A stretch of 64,000 bases of DNA, taken from Panorpa germanica (taxonomy: Eukaryota > Arthropoda > Insecta > Mecoptera > Panorpidae). Numbering within the stretch: the stretch's first letter is position 1; every line of letters starts with the position of its first letter. The stretch lies in NCBI GenBank assembly GCA_963678705.1, contig OY783222.1, positions 1 through 64,000 of the forward strand, written 5' to 3'. Under the pieces are notes generated by a model. The model did no database searches, had not been told where the DNA came from, and was given only the letters and a program-made list of their open reading frames with translations. Positions 36,911 to 48,378 of the stretch are shown piece after piece. Both the position numbers and the translations under genes were made by a program.

Positions 36911-38192
36911 GGTTGTAAAAATAAATCGAGCATACAAAGTAATCATAACTATAACACCCGGTCTAGGAAAGTCGTAAAGAATGTGATTAATGAGGGTATA
37001 GTTTGAACGGAAACCAAGTGTAAGGTTAAAGCAATTAAAATGTGTGAAACTTTAAACCACTGACTGAATACGTAAGGGAATGTGCTTACCGAAATTAACT
37101 AAACGTATTCTTAAAAGTATTAAAAATAAACCTATTAAGTCAAGCTGAAAACTAATGTAGGACTGAGTATATATTAACTAGAACTTAAGATGGTTTGAGC
37201 ATTTATTGTTCTGTATTTGTAAAGTAAATACCAACGTTTATATTGTAACCTTATTGTATTATTATCATTATTATTATCATCGTTATTATTTTATTAAATA
37301 AATGTATTAAACAAATTATGTGATTCTTTATCATCCTGACAAGTAACTAAGATATTGCATAGTTGAATATTAATTGAATTGACATTTGCCCTAAATTAAA
37401 TAAGGGTACCTTGATTCCACATCAGAGAAGTGCGATTGGTTATTGTTTTCCACATAAGAAGTTGGATAGTTCTTATTTTCCACATCAGAATTGGGATTGT
37501 ACTCTCGTTTTCCACATATATATATAAATCAAATATATTAAACAAACATTGTTTTGCGTTAAGACAAACGCTGGACTTAATATCGGAATAAGGAATAGTA
37601 GTTTGCTACTATCACCAAGATCTGCACCGATGGCAGCTCCAGGCAGTATCATGAACAGATTCCGAGATGCTTCTATTCATTGAGCATTTATAATAGTTAT
37701 TAATAAGTTATAAATATTTCACATAACCCAAAAGCTGATAGTATTTTATAAATCCCTATATTTTGTTAATTTACTCTCTTATACGATTCGTTAGATCGAC
37801 CGGCGGTTTGTATAGTCACTCAGGTATAAAAGGTGAATAAATTTGACCGTGTTCAATGTCATATGAATATGCTGGGTAGGGGAATTGAATTGAATTGTAA
37901 GTGCGGTAACAGGATTGATAAGGGGTTGGGGTGCTAAGTGGCTATGGCGCAAGAGTTGTGGCGTCGGGTATTGTTCAATACAGAGCTTCATTGGCAGTAA
38001 ATGGTAAGTTCAGGGTAAAATAGGTGAAAATAGATTTTAAGAAACACTTATATTAGCCAACATTACTTAAAAATAAGACCAAATTACAGTCCAATTTAAA
38101 TTTAATCACAAATATTATATGCACGTCGCCTTGCAACAGGGAGAAGCGCTAGTTGACATATAAATGTATATTTGAACGAATATGAACTTATG
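36908..38192 (-). repeat. Outer part of right palindrome arm
   Basis: Mirror image of the outer left arm. It contains the same short 'ttttccaca' repeats (37410-37520), the shared ~40-bp phrase near 37615-37655, and the old repeat phrase at about 37860-37985. Non-coding. The arm match ends at 38192 and single-copy-looking sequence follows. Confidence 0.8.
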
Positions 38193-38350
38193 AGCTACAA
38201 TTTTGCGGTACATCAGCTAACTGAAACATTGAGATCTTACAAATATTCTGATATAAAACATTCTGCATGACCATGTTATGCAACAAACCTACATACCTTA
38301 CCATACCTACGGTGAGACAAGAATTTGAAACTCGAAAGGTGAAATACAAA

Positions 38351-38505
38351 GACTAAGTTGTAAACCATCCAAATACCTTTGTGACAGTGGCGTAGCGTGC
38401 CTTAGAGTGGCCCTGTATCAAAATTTGTTGGGTGGTCCAAATAATGGGTAAAGATTTTTTACAAAAGGAACACTAAGTTGTGAACCATCCAAATACCCTT
38501 GTGAC
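38351..38505. mobile_element. hAT terminal fragment between 35-bp direct repeats
   Basis: 'CAGTGGCGTAGCGTGCC' at 38385 is a typical hAT terminal sequence. The following ~85 bp ('atcaaaatttgttg', 'ccaaataatgggtaaag') match in reverse the 3' end of the hAT remnant near 19420-19465, so both come from one family. The flanks 'actaagttgtaaaccatcc' (38352) and 'actaagttgtgaaccatcc' (38472) continue as near-identical 35-bp direct repeats, far longer than the 8-bp duplication hAT elements make. No transposase is present. Confidence 0.55.
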
Positions 38506-39195
38506 CAACCTAATGGAGACAGGATTACCTTCATTAGAATGAAGAGGAAGGCGCCTCAGGACTTAATTAAATAAAATAATAATTCATCTATAGTTCATAT
38601 GTCACTTGACACGTAATGTGCAAGTTGAATTCTATTATACACCAATCGTTAAATGTCCATATGACAGTTTCAATATACATAAAAAATAGAATCAGTGAAT
38701 TACAAACTAACATGTGATATAAATGTATTATTTTGTTAGGTCTCTCTTGTGGAGAGATTGTAAAGAAAGAAAATATTTATTAATAGACGGGCAACGTTAT
38801 TCAAAAATTCATTTATAAATGTTTAAAAGATTTGTAACCTATAAAATAACCTATTGCAGTTATTTATATGACAATAAACGCAATATGAAATATTAAAATT
38901 TATCCAAAATTAAATAATTTAATTTAAAATTCACTTTATTGACACTATATTTACCTCCATTTTAATTACGTCTGTTTATTTCGAGTAAAATATAACCTCT
39001 TGTACACAACGACGCACTGTGAATAAATTTAGTTTAAAATGATAACATTAAACAAACGAACGAACGCTATCTATTGTATCAATGAAACCATTATATTATT
39101 TTCTCTTTGTTCCTAAATAAAACTAGTTCTTCGTCCATCTTGCTTTTGTTGTTTACTAAAACTGATTAAAACGGTTGATTTATTTTTTAATCACA
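38506..39195. other. AT-rich interval, nothing recognised
   Basis: No tandem repeat, terminus or convincing frame was seen in this interval. Confidence 0.45.
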
Positions 39196-39240
39196 TAAGG
39201 TTATGGGCCCAGTATGTCCTATAGTTTTTCTCAGAAGAAA
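39196..39240 (+). mobile_element. Possible Copia leader remnant (fossil)
   Basis: 'aggttatgggcccag' at 39200 is the primer-binding site found just inside the 5' LTR of Copia-type elements, and it resembles the one at 22734. No LTR pair or coding region in the same orientation is evident nearby, so this is at most an old scrap. A chance match is possible. Confidence 0.3.
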
Positions 39241-40185
39241 GGGTAAGGGAGTACACTTCAAAATGTTTACACTTCACTGCCTTCACACTTCCTTCTCTTC
39301 AGATGTTGAGTCGCCGAGAATTTTACTTCATGGAAGATATAATATTCCAACTGGGGTCGCCTAAAGCTTCTAATTCTATGTCAAATAATTTTACTCTTAT
39401 TGATAGTACCCTAGTTTTTCTAGTAGATTTAGTACAGAGATTTGTGACGATTAGGTACTTAGTTCGCAGTAAACAATTTGGTGAAGTGTCCCGGTTTGCG
39501 ACGTTTCTATCACTATTGCTCTTCAATTATAGTTCGCATCAACTTCATCTTCATTTGTATTCTGACAGGTGGAATGGTTTCTCAATTTGTAGCCGAAAAA
39601 ATAGACATACCATATGAACGACTGTGAGCCACTGTACACTAAACACTATTAATATATAAATAAAAAAAATAACAAGAATTTTAATTAGTTCAATGAAAAA
39701 AAGATAGATGGTTTATAAATTATATTTATTTATCAAAAAATCTATTTAGCAATTTATAATATATATAAACGGTAATCGTAAGTTACTCATCTTATTTAAC
39801 TTAAAAGTCTATCGACGAGTCTTGGATAACTACATATTATTTTTGGTTTTCGTGTAGCAGCAAGTTTAACGGAATCCTGCATTGAAGTGGGAGTGTTCAT
39901 GGACCTATGGCAACGTTTATTTACTTTTCTTTTAAATCACTGCTATGAACTCTACATACACAAATGAAAAAATCAACATTTGACTGCAAATTGCATTGAC
40001 CTATTTCTGCAGTACAATATCATTCGCCCTACTTGATTAGGGTTTTCATACTGCTAACAAAATCTACGAAGTCATCTTCTTCACAATTTGTATTTATTCT
40101 ATGGGTATTAATCGTATCGATTTTCTGCATAATACTGGCTTATTTGGATTTAAACCAAATCATTTTATTAAGATTCATACCATAT
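39241..40185. other. Interval without a recognised gene
   Basis: Open frames of 104 codons (39303-39617, plus) and 67 codons (39323-39526, minus) overlap each other, and neither resembles a known protein. The rest is AT-rich with no clear structure. Confidence 0.4.
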
Positions 40186-40520
40186 GGTATAAAAAAAGCG
40201 CGGTGCTTTTAAATAATTAATTTTACATGTTTCTAATTTAGTATTTATATAGATGTAGAGTTTACATTAGTTCGATAATAAGATAAATAAAGATAACTAT
40301 ATATAATTACTAAATGAAAAACATGTAAAACCAAAAACCAAACATGTTATACCAAAACCGCCTTACCTTATAACAACAATTTTCATTTACTCTTAATCTC
40401 TTTAAATACATATAACTTACATATAAAGACTAAATTAGAAACATGTAAGATTAAGTATTTAGAGAGAGAAAAAAAATTTTTGTTATAAGAAAAGGCGGTT
40501 TTGGTATAAAAAAAGCGCGG
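40186..40520. repeat. Inverted-repeat (MITE-like) structure with direct-repeat edges
   Basis: 'ccaaaaccgcct' with 'ttataacaacaatttt' (about 40346-40383) pairs with 'aatttttgttataag' with 'aggcggttttgg' (about 40475-40507). Further out, 'ttttacatgtttctaattta' (40222-40241) pairs with 'taaattagaaacatgtaaga' near 40433. The phrase 'ggtataaaaaaagcgcgg' occurs in direct orientation at both edges (about 40185 and 40507). This suggests a small non-autonomous element or two nested ones. No family can be named. Confidence 0.5.
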
Positions 40521-41380
40521 CGCATCCTCATTATCTGACTCGGTAATTGTAGTTTCAGTTGTCGTGCTCTCATTCTTTTTCCTTTTATTTTCTATTCTTG
40601 AGCCTGGTACTTTAAATATATATTTTTCTTCGCCAATAATATTTACCGCTATTTTTCCCTTTGTCATTGACCCAATTTGGGAAGTCATGTTCGTTGATAA
40701 CACCTGGTAATCTATTACCTATTGCTTCTATATTGTTTTCAGTTATTGTATTTTTTCCTATTATCCACGCATAGCTGAGAGTTGTCCTTTTTTCTGTAAT
40801 TCTATTTTTAAAGTTTGTCGGACAATCTTGTCCCAAATGATCCAGGCTGTCACATAGTCTGTATATTTTCCATTGGTTTCTATAGCTTGCCCATACTTTT
40901 GTACGATGGGATTTCTTTTTTTTAAATCATTTTTACTGCTCGTATCCCATTATACACCAGAAATGGCATCTCTTTCTCCCAAGTTTCTTTTCTTATGTTA
41001 ATTATTTTTCCATAATCTTGGAGTGCATGTTGTATGGTAATTTTTTTCATTTCATATTCAATATCGGGTAATTTTACTATCGTATACCTGTCAGCTCTTT
41101 CCAATATAACTTTGTATGTCTTGTTATCCGTTCCAATATATTCTATTTCTTCCTATTCTTCTAGTAGTTCATCAATTGGTCTGGTTTTTTTTAATTTCAC
41201 TAATATTTTATTTCCATTGACTTGCATGGCCAACACATCATCTACATTTAGTTTTAACTTATTTCTCAGAAACAGATGCAGTTCAGTGATTCCTATATTC
41301 AACATTAACAAATTCCACACTCATAGTATTTTTCCTGTTTTGTTCCATTTTATTGTCTTATTTCATTTCACTTTAATTTA
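40515..41380 (-). pseudogene. LINE ORF1 (gag-like) remnant
   Basis: Minus-strand frames at 41104-40922 (IEYEMKKITIQHALQDYGKII, then NGIRAVKMI) and 40900-40612 (IYRLCDSLDHLGQDCP) fit the ORF1 protein of R1/Jockey/I-type LINEs. There a conserved NGIR-V-K segment sits a short way before CCHC zinc knuckles. Only one degenerate knuckle is visible here, and stops and frame changes are frequent. Upstream frames to 41380 are decayed. No reverse transcriptase belonging to it is visible; downstream on this strand lies the inverted-repeat element. It could also be a related retroelement gag, so the family assignment is tentative. Confidence 0.45.
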
Positions 41381-41569
41381 AGCTATTGATTTTTGTTTAT
41401 GAAATAAACAATGAACAATGAGTTCATAGCAGTATTTCGCTTTACTGGAGTAATCACAAAAAGATGTTTAACCATCAGCGGTCGGATCGAGCAATCATTA
41501 ATTTTAATGTGATTAAGAAAAAAAACAACTAATCTAATCTGACTAGTCTAATCTGATCTAAAATAGCTA

Positions 41570-42871
41570 TTAACGTTTCAGTCTCATTTTCACAATTCGA
41601 ATCTTCGATCTTTTTCTTATTAAAATAAATGTCTGGCTGTACCATATAAATATCTTCTTTGAGGTAACCGTTTAAGAAAGCCGTTTTAACATCTAAATGT
41701 GTTGCATTTACATTTAATTGAACTGACAGTGCAAATAACCATTTTAAAGTAGAATGCCTGACTACAGAGGAACAGTTTCTTCGTAGTCAACACCAGGCTT
41801 CTGCGTAAACGCATTAGCCACAATACCCGCTCTATACCTAACACTATTCACATTCTTTTTAAAAATCCATTTACACTAGAGTCACTAGAGTCTTGTCCAA
41901 AGGTAGATTGTCTCTGAACCCTTGCAGCTAGTCTTCCATAGCCTCGATCCACTTTTCTTTATCAGGATTCGACAGGGCTTCTTGAACGGTAACTGGATTC
42001 TGGGTAACATCTAAACTTGACGTTGTACACAGGCGTGCATAGCCAAAACACTCTGGTTGCCTTCTATCTCACTTGGTAGTTAAAATTTCTGGCTGCTCTG
42101 GTTCACCTTTATCTTTTGTGGTTTGCTGCAACGTAGAATCCAAATCAGTCAAAGAGATAAGATAATAAAATTCCGAAGAAATATTTGGGCTTTCAGTACT
42201 TGAAAGTTCTTCTCTTATTTCTTCCTTGATATTCTCAACATGACTTTCTGACTTATCTGTTTGGATTACGTCCCCAACTGAAACTGTAACACTATCATCC
42301 AGAATACATTTCTTTTTAGTATTTTCGTGTATTACTACGTCTTTACTCGTTTTGATTTACGCGTCACTAGATCGTACACCCTGTAGCCTTGCACATTTTC
42401 TGCAATACCAACAAGGATATGTTTCTACTTTGGAATGTGAACCATCACCTTACTACAAAATATTCGGATGTGACTTAAATCTGGTTTGTTTTCAGTGCAG
42501 ACTTCATACGGAGTTTTATTATCTAAGCCTGAGGCAATGGAATGATTTCTAAGATAGACAGCTATATTTGTTGCGTCTGCCCAAAACTTCTTATCTAATT
42601 CTGCGTCAAATAGTAAACACCGCATTCTCTCAACTATATTTCTGTTGATACGTTCGCTCATACAATTTTGCTCAGAAGAATAAGCATTTGTCTTTTGATG
42701 CACAATACCTACATCCTTTAGAAAATCTTCAAACTCATTACAGAACTCTAAGCCGTTATCCGTTCTGAATATTTTTATTTTCTTATTCTGTTGGTTTTCT
42801 ACCAATGCCTTGAATTCTTTAAAATACTTTAATACCTTACTTTTAGCTTTAAGAAAATAACAATAAACCAT
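41570..42871 (-). mobile_element. Copia-type pol remnant (fossil)
   Basis: On the minus strand the integrase core is recognisable at about 42871-42425 (FRTDNGLEF, and further on FWADATNIAVYLRN). Reverse-transcriptase sequence then follows towards 41570. The order and motifs are those of the Copia superfamily, but the sequence is clearly diverged from the two well-preserved copies at 22.6 and 57.4 kb, so it is another family. No LTRs were found. It is a partial and heavily broken copy, hence older. Confidence 0.75.
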
Positions 42872-43430
42872 GCGTGTATAGTAAAGTGGCCCTTATTTCC
42901 AAAGTTAAAATATTTTTTGCGGCACCCTCACATTTGGTGCCAATGCTTAAAAAAATAATCTGTGTAAAATTTTAAGTCAATCGGATACCGGGAAAACGTG
43001 CACCAAGAGACCGGAAAATTGAAAAATCGCAGATTTTTCTTTTAAAATTGATATATCTTGCGAAATATTAATTTTATGCAAAAACTTATTATGCAAAAGT
43101 TGTAGATCTAATAAATATACATATATTATCATCTATTACTTTTTCTTGTACAACTGAAAAATTTCGAGAAATAGATGAAAATCAGTTCATTTACTAAAAA
43201 TCCACGAAAATCGAAAAATCACAAAATCATGAAATAAAAATCGATTTTACTTATTTATTTTACAAAATATTTATTATACACAAAAAAGTGTTTTACAAAA
43301 GTTGTATATATCTATTAAAAATGCATATATTATCCTCTATCACTTTTTTTTATACACCTAACAGTTTCCGCGCAAATGATGAAAATCAATTCATTTTTCT
43401 AAATATTTTGACGCTGTAATAAAGTCGATA
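42872..43430. repeat. 3' end of an unidentified element, with a ~203-bp diverged duplication
   Basis: 'gttgtagatctaataaatat' near 43099 and 'gttgtatatatctattaaaa' near 43302 start two diverged copies of the same ~115-bp phrase, each containing 'catatattatc' and 'gatgaaaatca'. The interval starts with 'gtatagtaaagtggccctt' (about 42877), which looks like an element terminus. Read on the minus strand it lies immediately downstream of the coding remnant at 43431-43832, so it is probably that element's 3' untranslated end. Confidence 0.5.
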
Positions 43431-43832
43431 TTGTATAGCCTGGAAACTTTCGGCTATAATTTACAACTTGAAGTACACACTGTTTCTGTTGTTCATTTTT
43501 CGTAAATAATTTATTATAATCTTTCATGAGCCCCCCTCTCTCGGCCGAATCATTTACAACTTTTAATTTATTCACTAATTCCAGACCTTTTATGTAACTT
43601 TCATTTTTATGCCACGCCGATGGTTCTGTCTAAGGAATTCATCATTCAAGTCAAATCTTATGAAAAATTGTCTAGTTTCAGAAGAAACGAATTGTTCAAT
43701 TCCATCATTATTAATTTCTGGAATTTCATCTATTAGCATCTGTATTCGCTTCTCATTTGTTACTGATAAATCAGTTTCGCGATTCAAAGCATTGACCATT
43801 TTCATTTTTGAATCAAATGTCAAATTTGGAAA
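43431..43832 (-). pseudogene. Unidentified transposon-type gene, C-terminal fragment
   Basis: A minus-strand frame at 43823-43590 (LIDEIPEINNDGIEQFVSSE, then ETRQFFIRFDLNDEFL) continues after one frame change near 43625 as EPSAWHKNESYIKGLELVNK and LKVVNDSAERGGLMKDYNKL, then QKQCVLQVVNYSRKFPG, to about 43431. The 'VVND.AERG' block followed by an 'E.QKQ.LLQVV' block is one I remember from many repeated invertebrate predicted proteins of unknown function; this is from memory and unverified. The gene is cut off at its 5' side by satellite 2 at 43833. It is therefore a truncated, frameshifted copy. Confidence 0.45.
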
Positions 43833-43976
43833 TATAAAAGTTATTGGTCCTGATTGAAAAATTTATTACACTTCTTAACGTAAAATGTTATACTGATCCT
43901 ATACATGCAATTTATTTTTTAATATCGCTTTCTGATTTCCAGATATTAGCGTTTCAAGGGTTACATAATAGAAATT
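43833..43976 (+). repeat. Satellite 2 partial unit left of the I-type LINE
   Basis: It reads 'ataaaagttattggtcctg' through 'gggttacataatagaaatt', which matches the unit of the arrays at 55.7-64 kb, and stops at the LINE. This shows that the satellite 2 field extends at least this far left. Confidence 0.9.
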
Positions 43977-43979
43977 GGG

Positions 43980-44684
43980 TGCTGGAAATTTGGCCACTCC
44001 ACTAATTTCTGCAGAAGTGCTGAATGTTGCCAATTTTGTGGTGGAGATCACAGCTCTTTAAGTTGCAAGAAGGAGAAGTTATTTTGTCGCAACTGTAAAG
44101 AAGACCATAAAGCTGACGATAGATCCTGCAGCAAATACTTAGAATTGAAAAATAAAAACGAAGCTAAAGCTAAAACTACCTATATAGAAAAAATTAAAAT
44201 TAATCGTGGGAAAGAGGTATTTACATTAAACCTTTTTGAGTTCCCTTCTTTGGAAGAAAGTATAAATAAAAATAAAATTACAGACTGTATTATAAGCGGT
44301 GAACCGGAAAAGAAAATCCGTAGAGTTTTGAAAATTTCAGAACCCCGCAGATCCCCCCGAGAAGTAAAGAAAAGGACGTGGAAACCTGACAATACACATA
44401 AGGCAAAGGAAAACGAACGCTCTAAGCCAATTCCCGTAAATAAAACCGATAAAGTGAAGAAACCAGAGATAATTAAGAAATCAGAGTTCGTTAAGAAAAC
44501 TGATTTAGACAAAAATATTATTGAGAATTCAGAAGAGATCAGAGATTCAGAGGAGATAAACCAAAATATTGATACTGACGAAGTAGTTTTAGAAGCAGAA
44601 ACTATTACTAATAATTTGAACCCAAAAATTGTAAATAACCATACTATTCCACCCCCAGATAATCAAAATATTGAAATGTTCTAA
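43980..44684 (+). pseudogene. I-type LINE ORF1, C-terminal part
   Basis: The frame opens at the truncated end with three CCHC-type zinc knuckles in a row: CWKFGHSTNFCR, then CCQFCGGDHSSLSCK, then CRNCKEDHKADDRSC. This triple knuckle is typical of ORF1 nucleic-acid-binding proteins in I/Jockey-group LINEs. A lysine-rich tail of about 170 residues follows, with many EIKK/VKK-type stretches, up to the stop at 44682-44684. The N-terminal half is missing because the element is 5'-truncated. The remaining frame is open. Confidence 0.8.
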
Positions 44685-44740
44685 TACAAATATTAGTTAA
44701 CAAACATAATAAATAATGTATAAAAATACTTGTATAATGC

Positions 44741-47700
44741 AATGGAGCTGCCGCAGTTTAAAATCCAAATTGATAAATCTTAAACAACTAGTTTTTGAAA
44801 ATAATATTGAAATAATCGCGCTCTCGGAAACCTAGCTTGATCCGTCCTTTAAAATCAAATGGAGAAATATGGAACTAGTAAGAGCAGATAGAAATAACAA
44901 CGGTGGAAGCGTTGCTCTAGTAATAAACCACAACATTTTTATTGACAAAATTTTAATTCCTCTCTCAGGGGATATTGAAATTATAGGAGCAAAAATTAAA
45001 TGGGGTAATGAGCATATTAATGTTGTATCTCTTTATGCCCCAGCAACAGCATCTATTACTACAGGAATATTGAATGCAATATTAAGATCTATTCCAGAAC
45101 CAAGGCTAATTCTAGGTGACTGGAATGCTAAAGCCATTGCTTGGGGAAACACCTATGACTGTCCAAGGGGTAAAATTATATGTCAGGTGATGGACAATAA
45201 CAACATGATGTTCCTTAATGATGGTTCTCCTACTCGAATCAACATCCATTCAGGAACAGCGTCAGCAATTGATTTATCATGGGCAACTCCATCTCTTGGT
45301 AGCCAACTTTCATGGAACGTTTCATGGATCAATTAGGTTCAGATCACGCCATTATACTTATGAATGGGGCACAAATTGGTCAATCAAGCAGAGGCAAGGA
45401 AAGATTTAAATTAAACATTGTACCAAATACAATGGACTGGGACAATTTGTCTAACCAAATAGAAGCAGACTTATTGGCAAACCAAATTCAGTCCAATACT
45501 ACGCTGGAAAAAAAGTATAATTACCTCATTGACTCAATTGAGTCTGCAGCTAAAAAGTGGGGGAAAAATATTACAAACAATAAAATCTCAAAATATCCGC
45601 CAAATCCTTGGTGGGATGATGAATGCAAAGAGGCTGTGTAAAACAGAAAAAGAGCCTACAGAAGATACCACGGAAATAGTTCTGAAACAAATAAAGTAGC
45701 TTTAAAAAAAGTAGAATCTGAAACGACCAACTTACTAAAGTTCAAGAAAAGACAACAGTGAGGACTTGTTATGTGAACTTTCACAAGTAATAGCACCGCC
45801 CTGGGTACCTGAGCAAGAAAGCGTACTATATGGAGTCACTCAAGACGAATCTAGTAAAGTGATGATTAAAGAAGTAGAAATGTGGGAGCTACAATCTCAC
45901 CTTATAATGACGAAAACAACCACGCCCGGTACAGATGGAATATCTTATGAAATGTTAGGCCATCTCCCATCAATCGCTAAAAAGTTATTATTAAACATAT
46001 ACAACACAATTTTGGAAGAAGAACTAATTCCTGAGTCCTGGAAAAATACTCAGATTGTTCCAATATTAAAAATAGATAAGCCAGTAAATCAACCAACCTC
46101 ATATAGACCTATAACTCTCATTAATTGCTGCAGAAAAGTCTTTGAGAAAATATTGAAAACGAGATTAGAATATTGGTTAGATTCTAAGTCGTTAATACCA
46201 AAGCAAATTTTAGGCTCTAGAAGAGGTAGAAGTACCAGGGATGGCATAGTTGCATTATCAGCTAGAATTGAAGCAGGAAAAAGCAAAGGCAATGTATCAA
46301 TGGCCTGTTTTGTAGATATCAAAGCAGCTTTCGATAATGTAAACATCAATTTTTTATTAAGACAATTATATGTAATAGGAGTACCGAGAGTAATAATTAA
46401 TATACTAAAAAATTTACTAAGTGGCAGGAAAACTCAACTATGGTTTAATGGATTACTATCGGACTGGAGACTATGTTCCAAAGGCATTCCACAAGACTCA
46501 GCACTAAGTCCTCTCCTCTTTAATATGATGGTTAGATCAATAAAACCGTATCTCAACCCAACAATATCATGGATATCATATGTGGATGACTTAGTTTTCT
46601 TATCACAAGAAAATACTATAAAGGAGACTGGAAAAAAAATGCAAAAGATTGTAAATAACTTAGAGAAATGGCTTAATGATGCTTGTTTAGAAGCATCAAC
46701 AGAAAAATCTAAACTAATGATTTTTAACATGAGTTCAAAAATATCACAGCCACCTATAATAACTCTAGGTAAACAAAAATTGGAATACACAAATAATTAT
46801 ATATACTTAGGATTTCCATTTTCCACAAATAAATCTGAAAAATCAATAATACTCAATATTAAAAAGAAAGCTGAACCTGCAATCAATATACTCAAAATAT
46901 TTGCTGGACAAAGATGGGGACTAAATACATCTTCGCTACTAAATTTATATAAATCATTAGTCCGCCCTCATTTGGAGTATGGTGCAGAGGTACTAATAAT
47001 GTGTAAAAACAATACAATAGAATCACTTGAAAAATTGCAATATAAAGCTTTAAGAATAGTATTAGGAGCTATCTGTACAACTCATACCCTTTCATTACTA
47101 GCAGAGGCTTGTATGCCACCATTAAAAGAAAGATGGATAAAGAAAACGTCTTACTTTATGTCTAGCGCTTTAATGACAAATAACACATTAATAAGGGACG
47201 AACTTTACGAATTATCAAGAACAGGTTCAAGAAGTCATGAGCTTAATGCAATTTGGATAAATGAAAAAAGGAAATGGACAGAAAGAGGAACCCCAATAGA
47301 AATACCAATTTTCGAATTAGATTATTATTACTCAGGTAGAGGAACTCCTGCAAATATAACTATTGGCAAGAAGCTAAATATGAGTAACATATTACCTGAG
47401 CTAATAACTATAGACTTACAACAAAAATTAAATCAACAATTCCCGAATTATACAAAATTATATACTGACAGCTCAAACGAAGCAGATGGAGTGGGTGCAG
47501 CAGTAGTAGATATTAACAATAGCAGAATTTACAAGAGCTTCATAATCAAGCATCCATATATACAGCTGAGTTATGTGCCATAGATCTAGCTGTGGATCAA
47601 ATCATTACTGATGACAGAGACAACACTTTAATATTACCCGACTCGTTATCAGTCATACAGTCGTTAAGCAGTAAGGGAATCAATACAAAATTAGACAACA

Positions 47701-48226
47701 AAATTTATTATGTCAAAGAAAAAATAAATAGGGAAATAGATAAGGGCCGAAATATTAAACTAATTTGGATACCGTCACATAAGGGAATTAAGGGAAATGA
47801 AAAAGCTGATCAAATGGCCAAGGTAGCTACTCCTGTGATAAATATATTTCATTTTTTATAAAATCAGACATGAAAGCAGAATTACAAAAAAATGAAATGA
47901 AACATTAGCAAGACAAGTGGGATAATTCTGATAAAGGTAGAGAATTTTATACAATACAACCAATACTGAGACATAAGCCATGGTTTGCCAAACTAAAATG
48001 GCCAAGAAGATTAATTACAATGACCTCAAGACTAAGAATGAATCATACTGGAGCTCCGAAACATCTAGCAAGAAACAAAATCATTCCAAACTCTAAGTGC
48101 GAATGTGGTGAAGAAGAGGCAGACCCTGACCACATTCTGTGGCAATTTAAAAATACATCAATGGCAAGAAATGGACTCCAAAGGGCGGTGCTACAGACTT
48201 CGCTCCTGTTAACACCGCTTTTTTGA
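44741..48226 (+). pseudogene. I-type LINE ORF2: endonuclease, reverse transcriptase, RNase H
   Basis: The apurinic-type endonuclease spans about 44741-45620: LSET near 44825 with a TAG where Trp is expected, SLYAP, LILGDWNAK, then GSDHAI near 45339 after a frame change. A TAA at 45639 and another frame change precede the reverse transcriptase at about 45766-47300. Its motifs are PGTDGISYEML, SYRPITLINCCRKVFEK, FVDIKAAFDNV, GIPQDSALSPLLFN and YVDDL. RNase H follows from about 47460 (YTDSSNEADGVGAAVV, then after a shift near 47583 PDSLSVIQSL and IWIPSHKGIKGNEKADQMAK). The tail, CECGEEEADPDHILW near 48090-48135, is the usual C-terminal cysteine/histidine motif. GIPQD replaces the common GIPQG. 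At least five lesions make it inactive. Confidence 0.88.
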
Positions 48227-48378
48227 TTGAGAAACCGAGATTTATAACTGCAGTAGCCATGAATAGATCATTCTTGTTATCTGGGTATAATATATAAGAA
48301 GAGACAGAATAGTATTAGGGGCGATAAAAGGCTACGTGCCTACGAAGCCCGAGAAACTATATTTAAAAAAAAAAAAAA

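Larger units (their letters stand above)
30645..38192. repeat. Giant palindrome, arms ~3.77 kb
   Basis: The left arm 30645-34421 and the right arm 34422-38192 are reverse complements. Paired frames translate identically (33366-34310 with 34533-35477; 30846-31046 with 37791-37991). The only difference I found is a (TA)n tract shorter by 6 bp in the right arm. The centre is a (TA)n of about 24 bp between two mariner ends. At the outer right end the match stops after 'gaacttatg' (38192); at the outer left end it stops at 30645, where it overlaps the mariner fragment by 'CA'. Confidence 0.93.
43977..48378 (+). mobile_element. I-clade LINE, 5'-truncated
   Basis: This non-LTR retrotransposon copy begins inside ORF1 and ends with an A tail (48365-48378). 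The order ORF1 zinc knuckles, endonuclease, reverse transcriptase, RNase H, C-terminal cysteine motif, plus the presence of RNase H, points to the I group. It lies inside satellite 2: the left flank stops at 'cataatagaaatt' and the right flank resumes at 'cctttaaaattttataaa'. About 130-150 bp of one satellite unit is missing between the flanks, and no target duplication is seen. Several stops and frame changes make it inactive. Confidence 0.88.

Noticed and set aside
39303-39617. 104-codon plus-strand frame as a host gene
   Set aside because: No family resemblance, and it overlaps another unsupported frame on the opposite strand.
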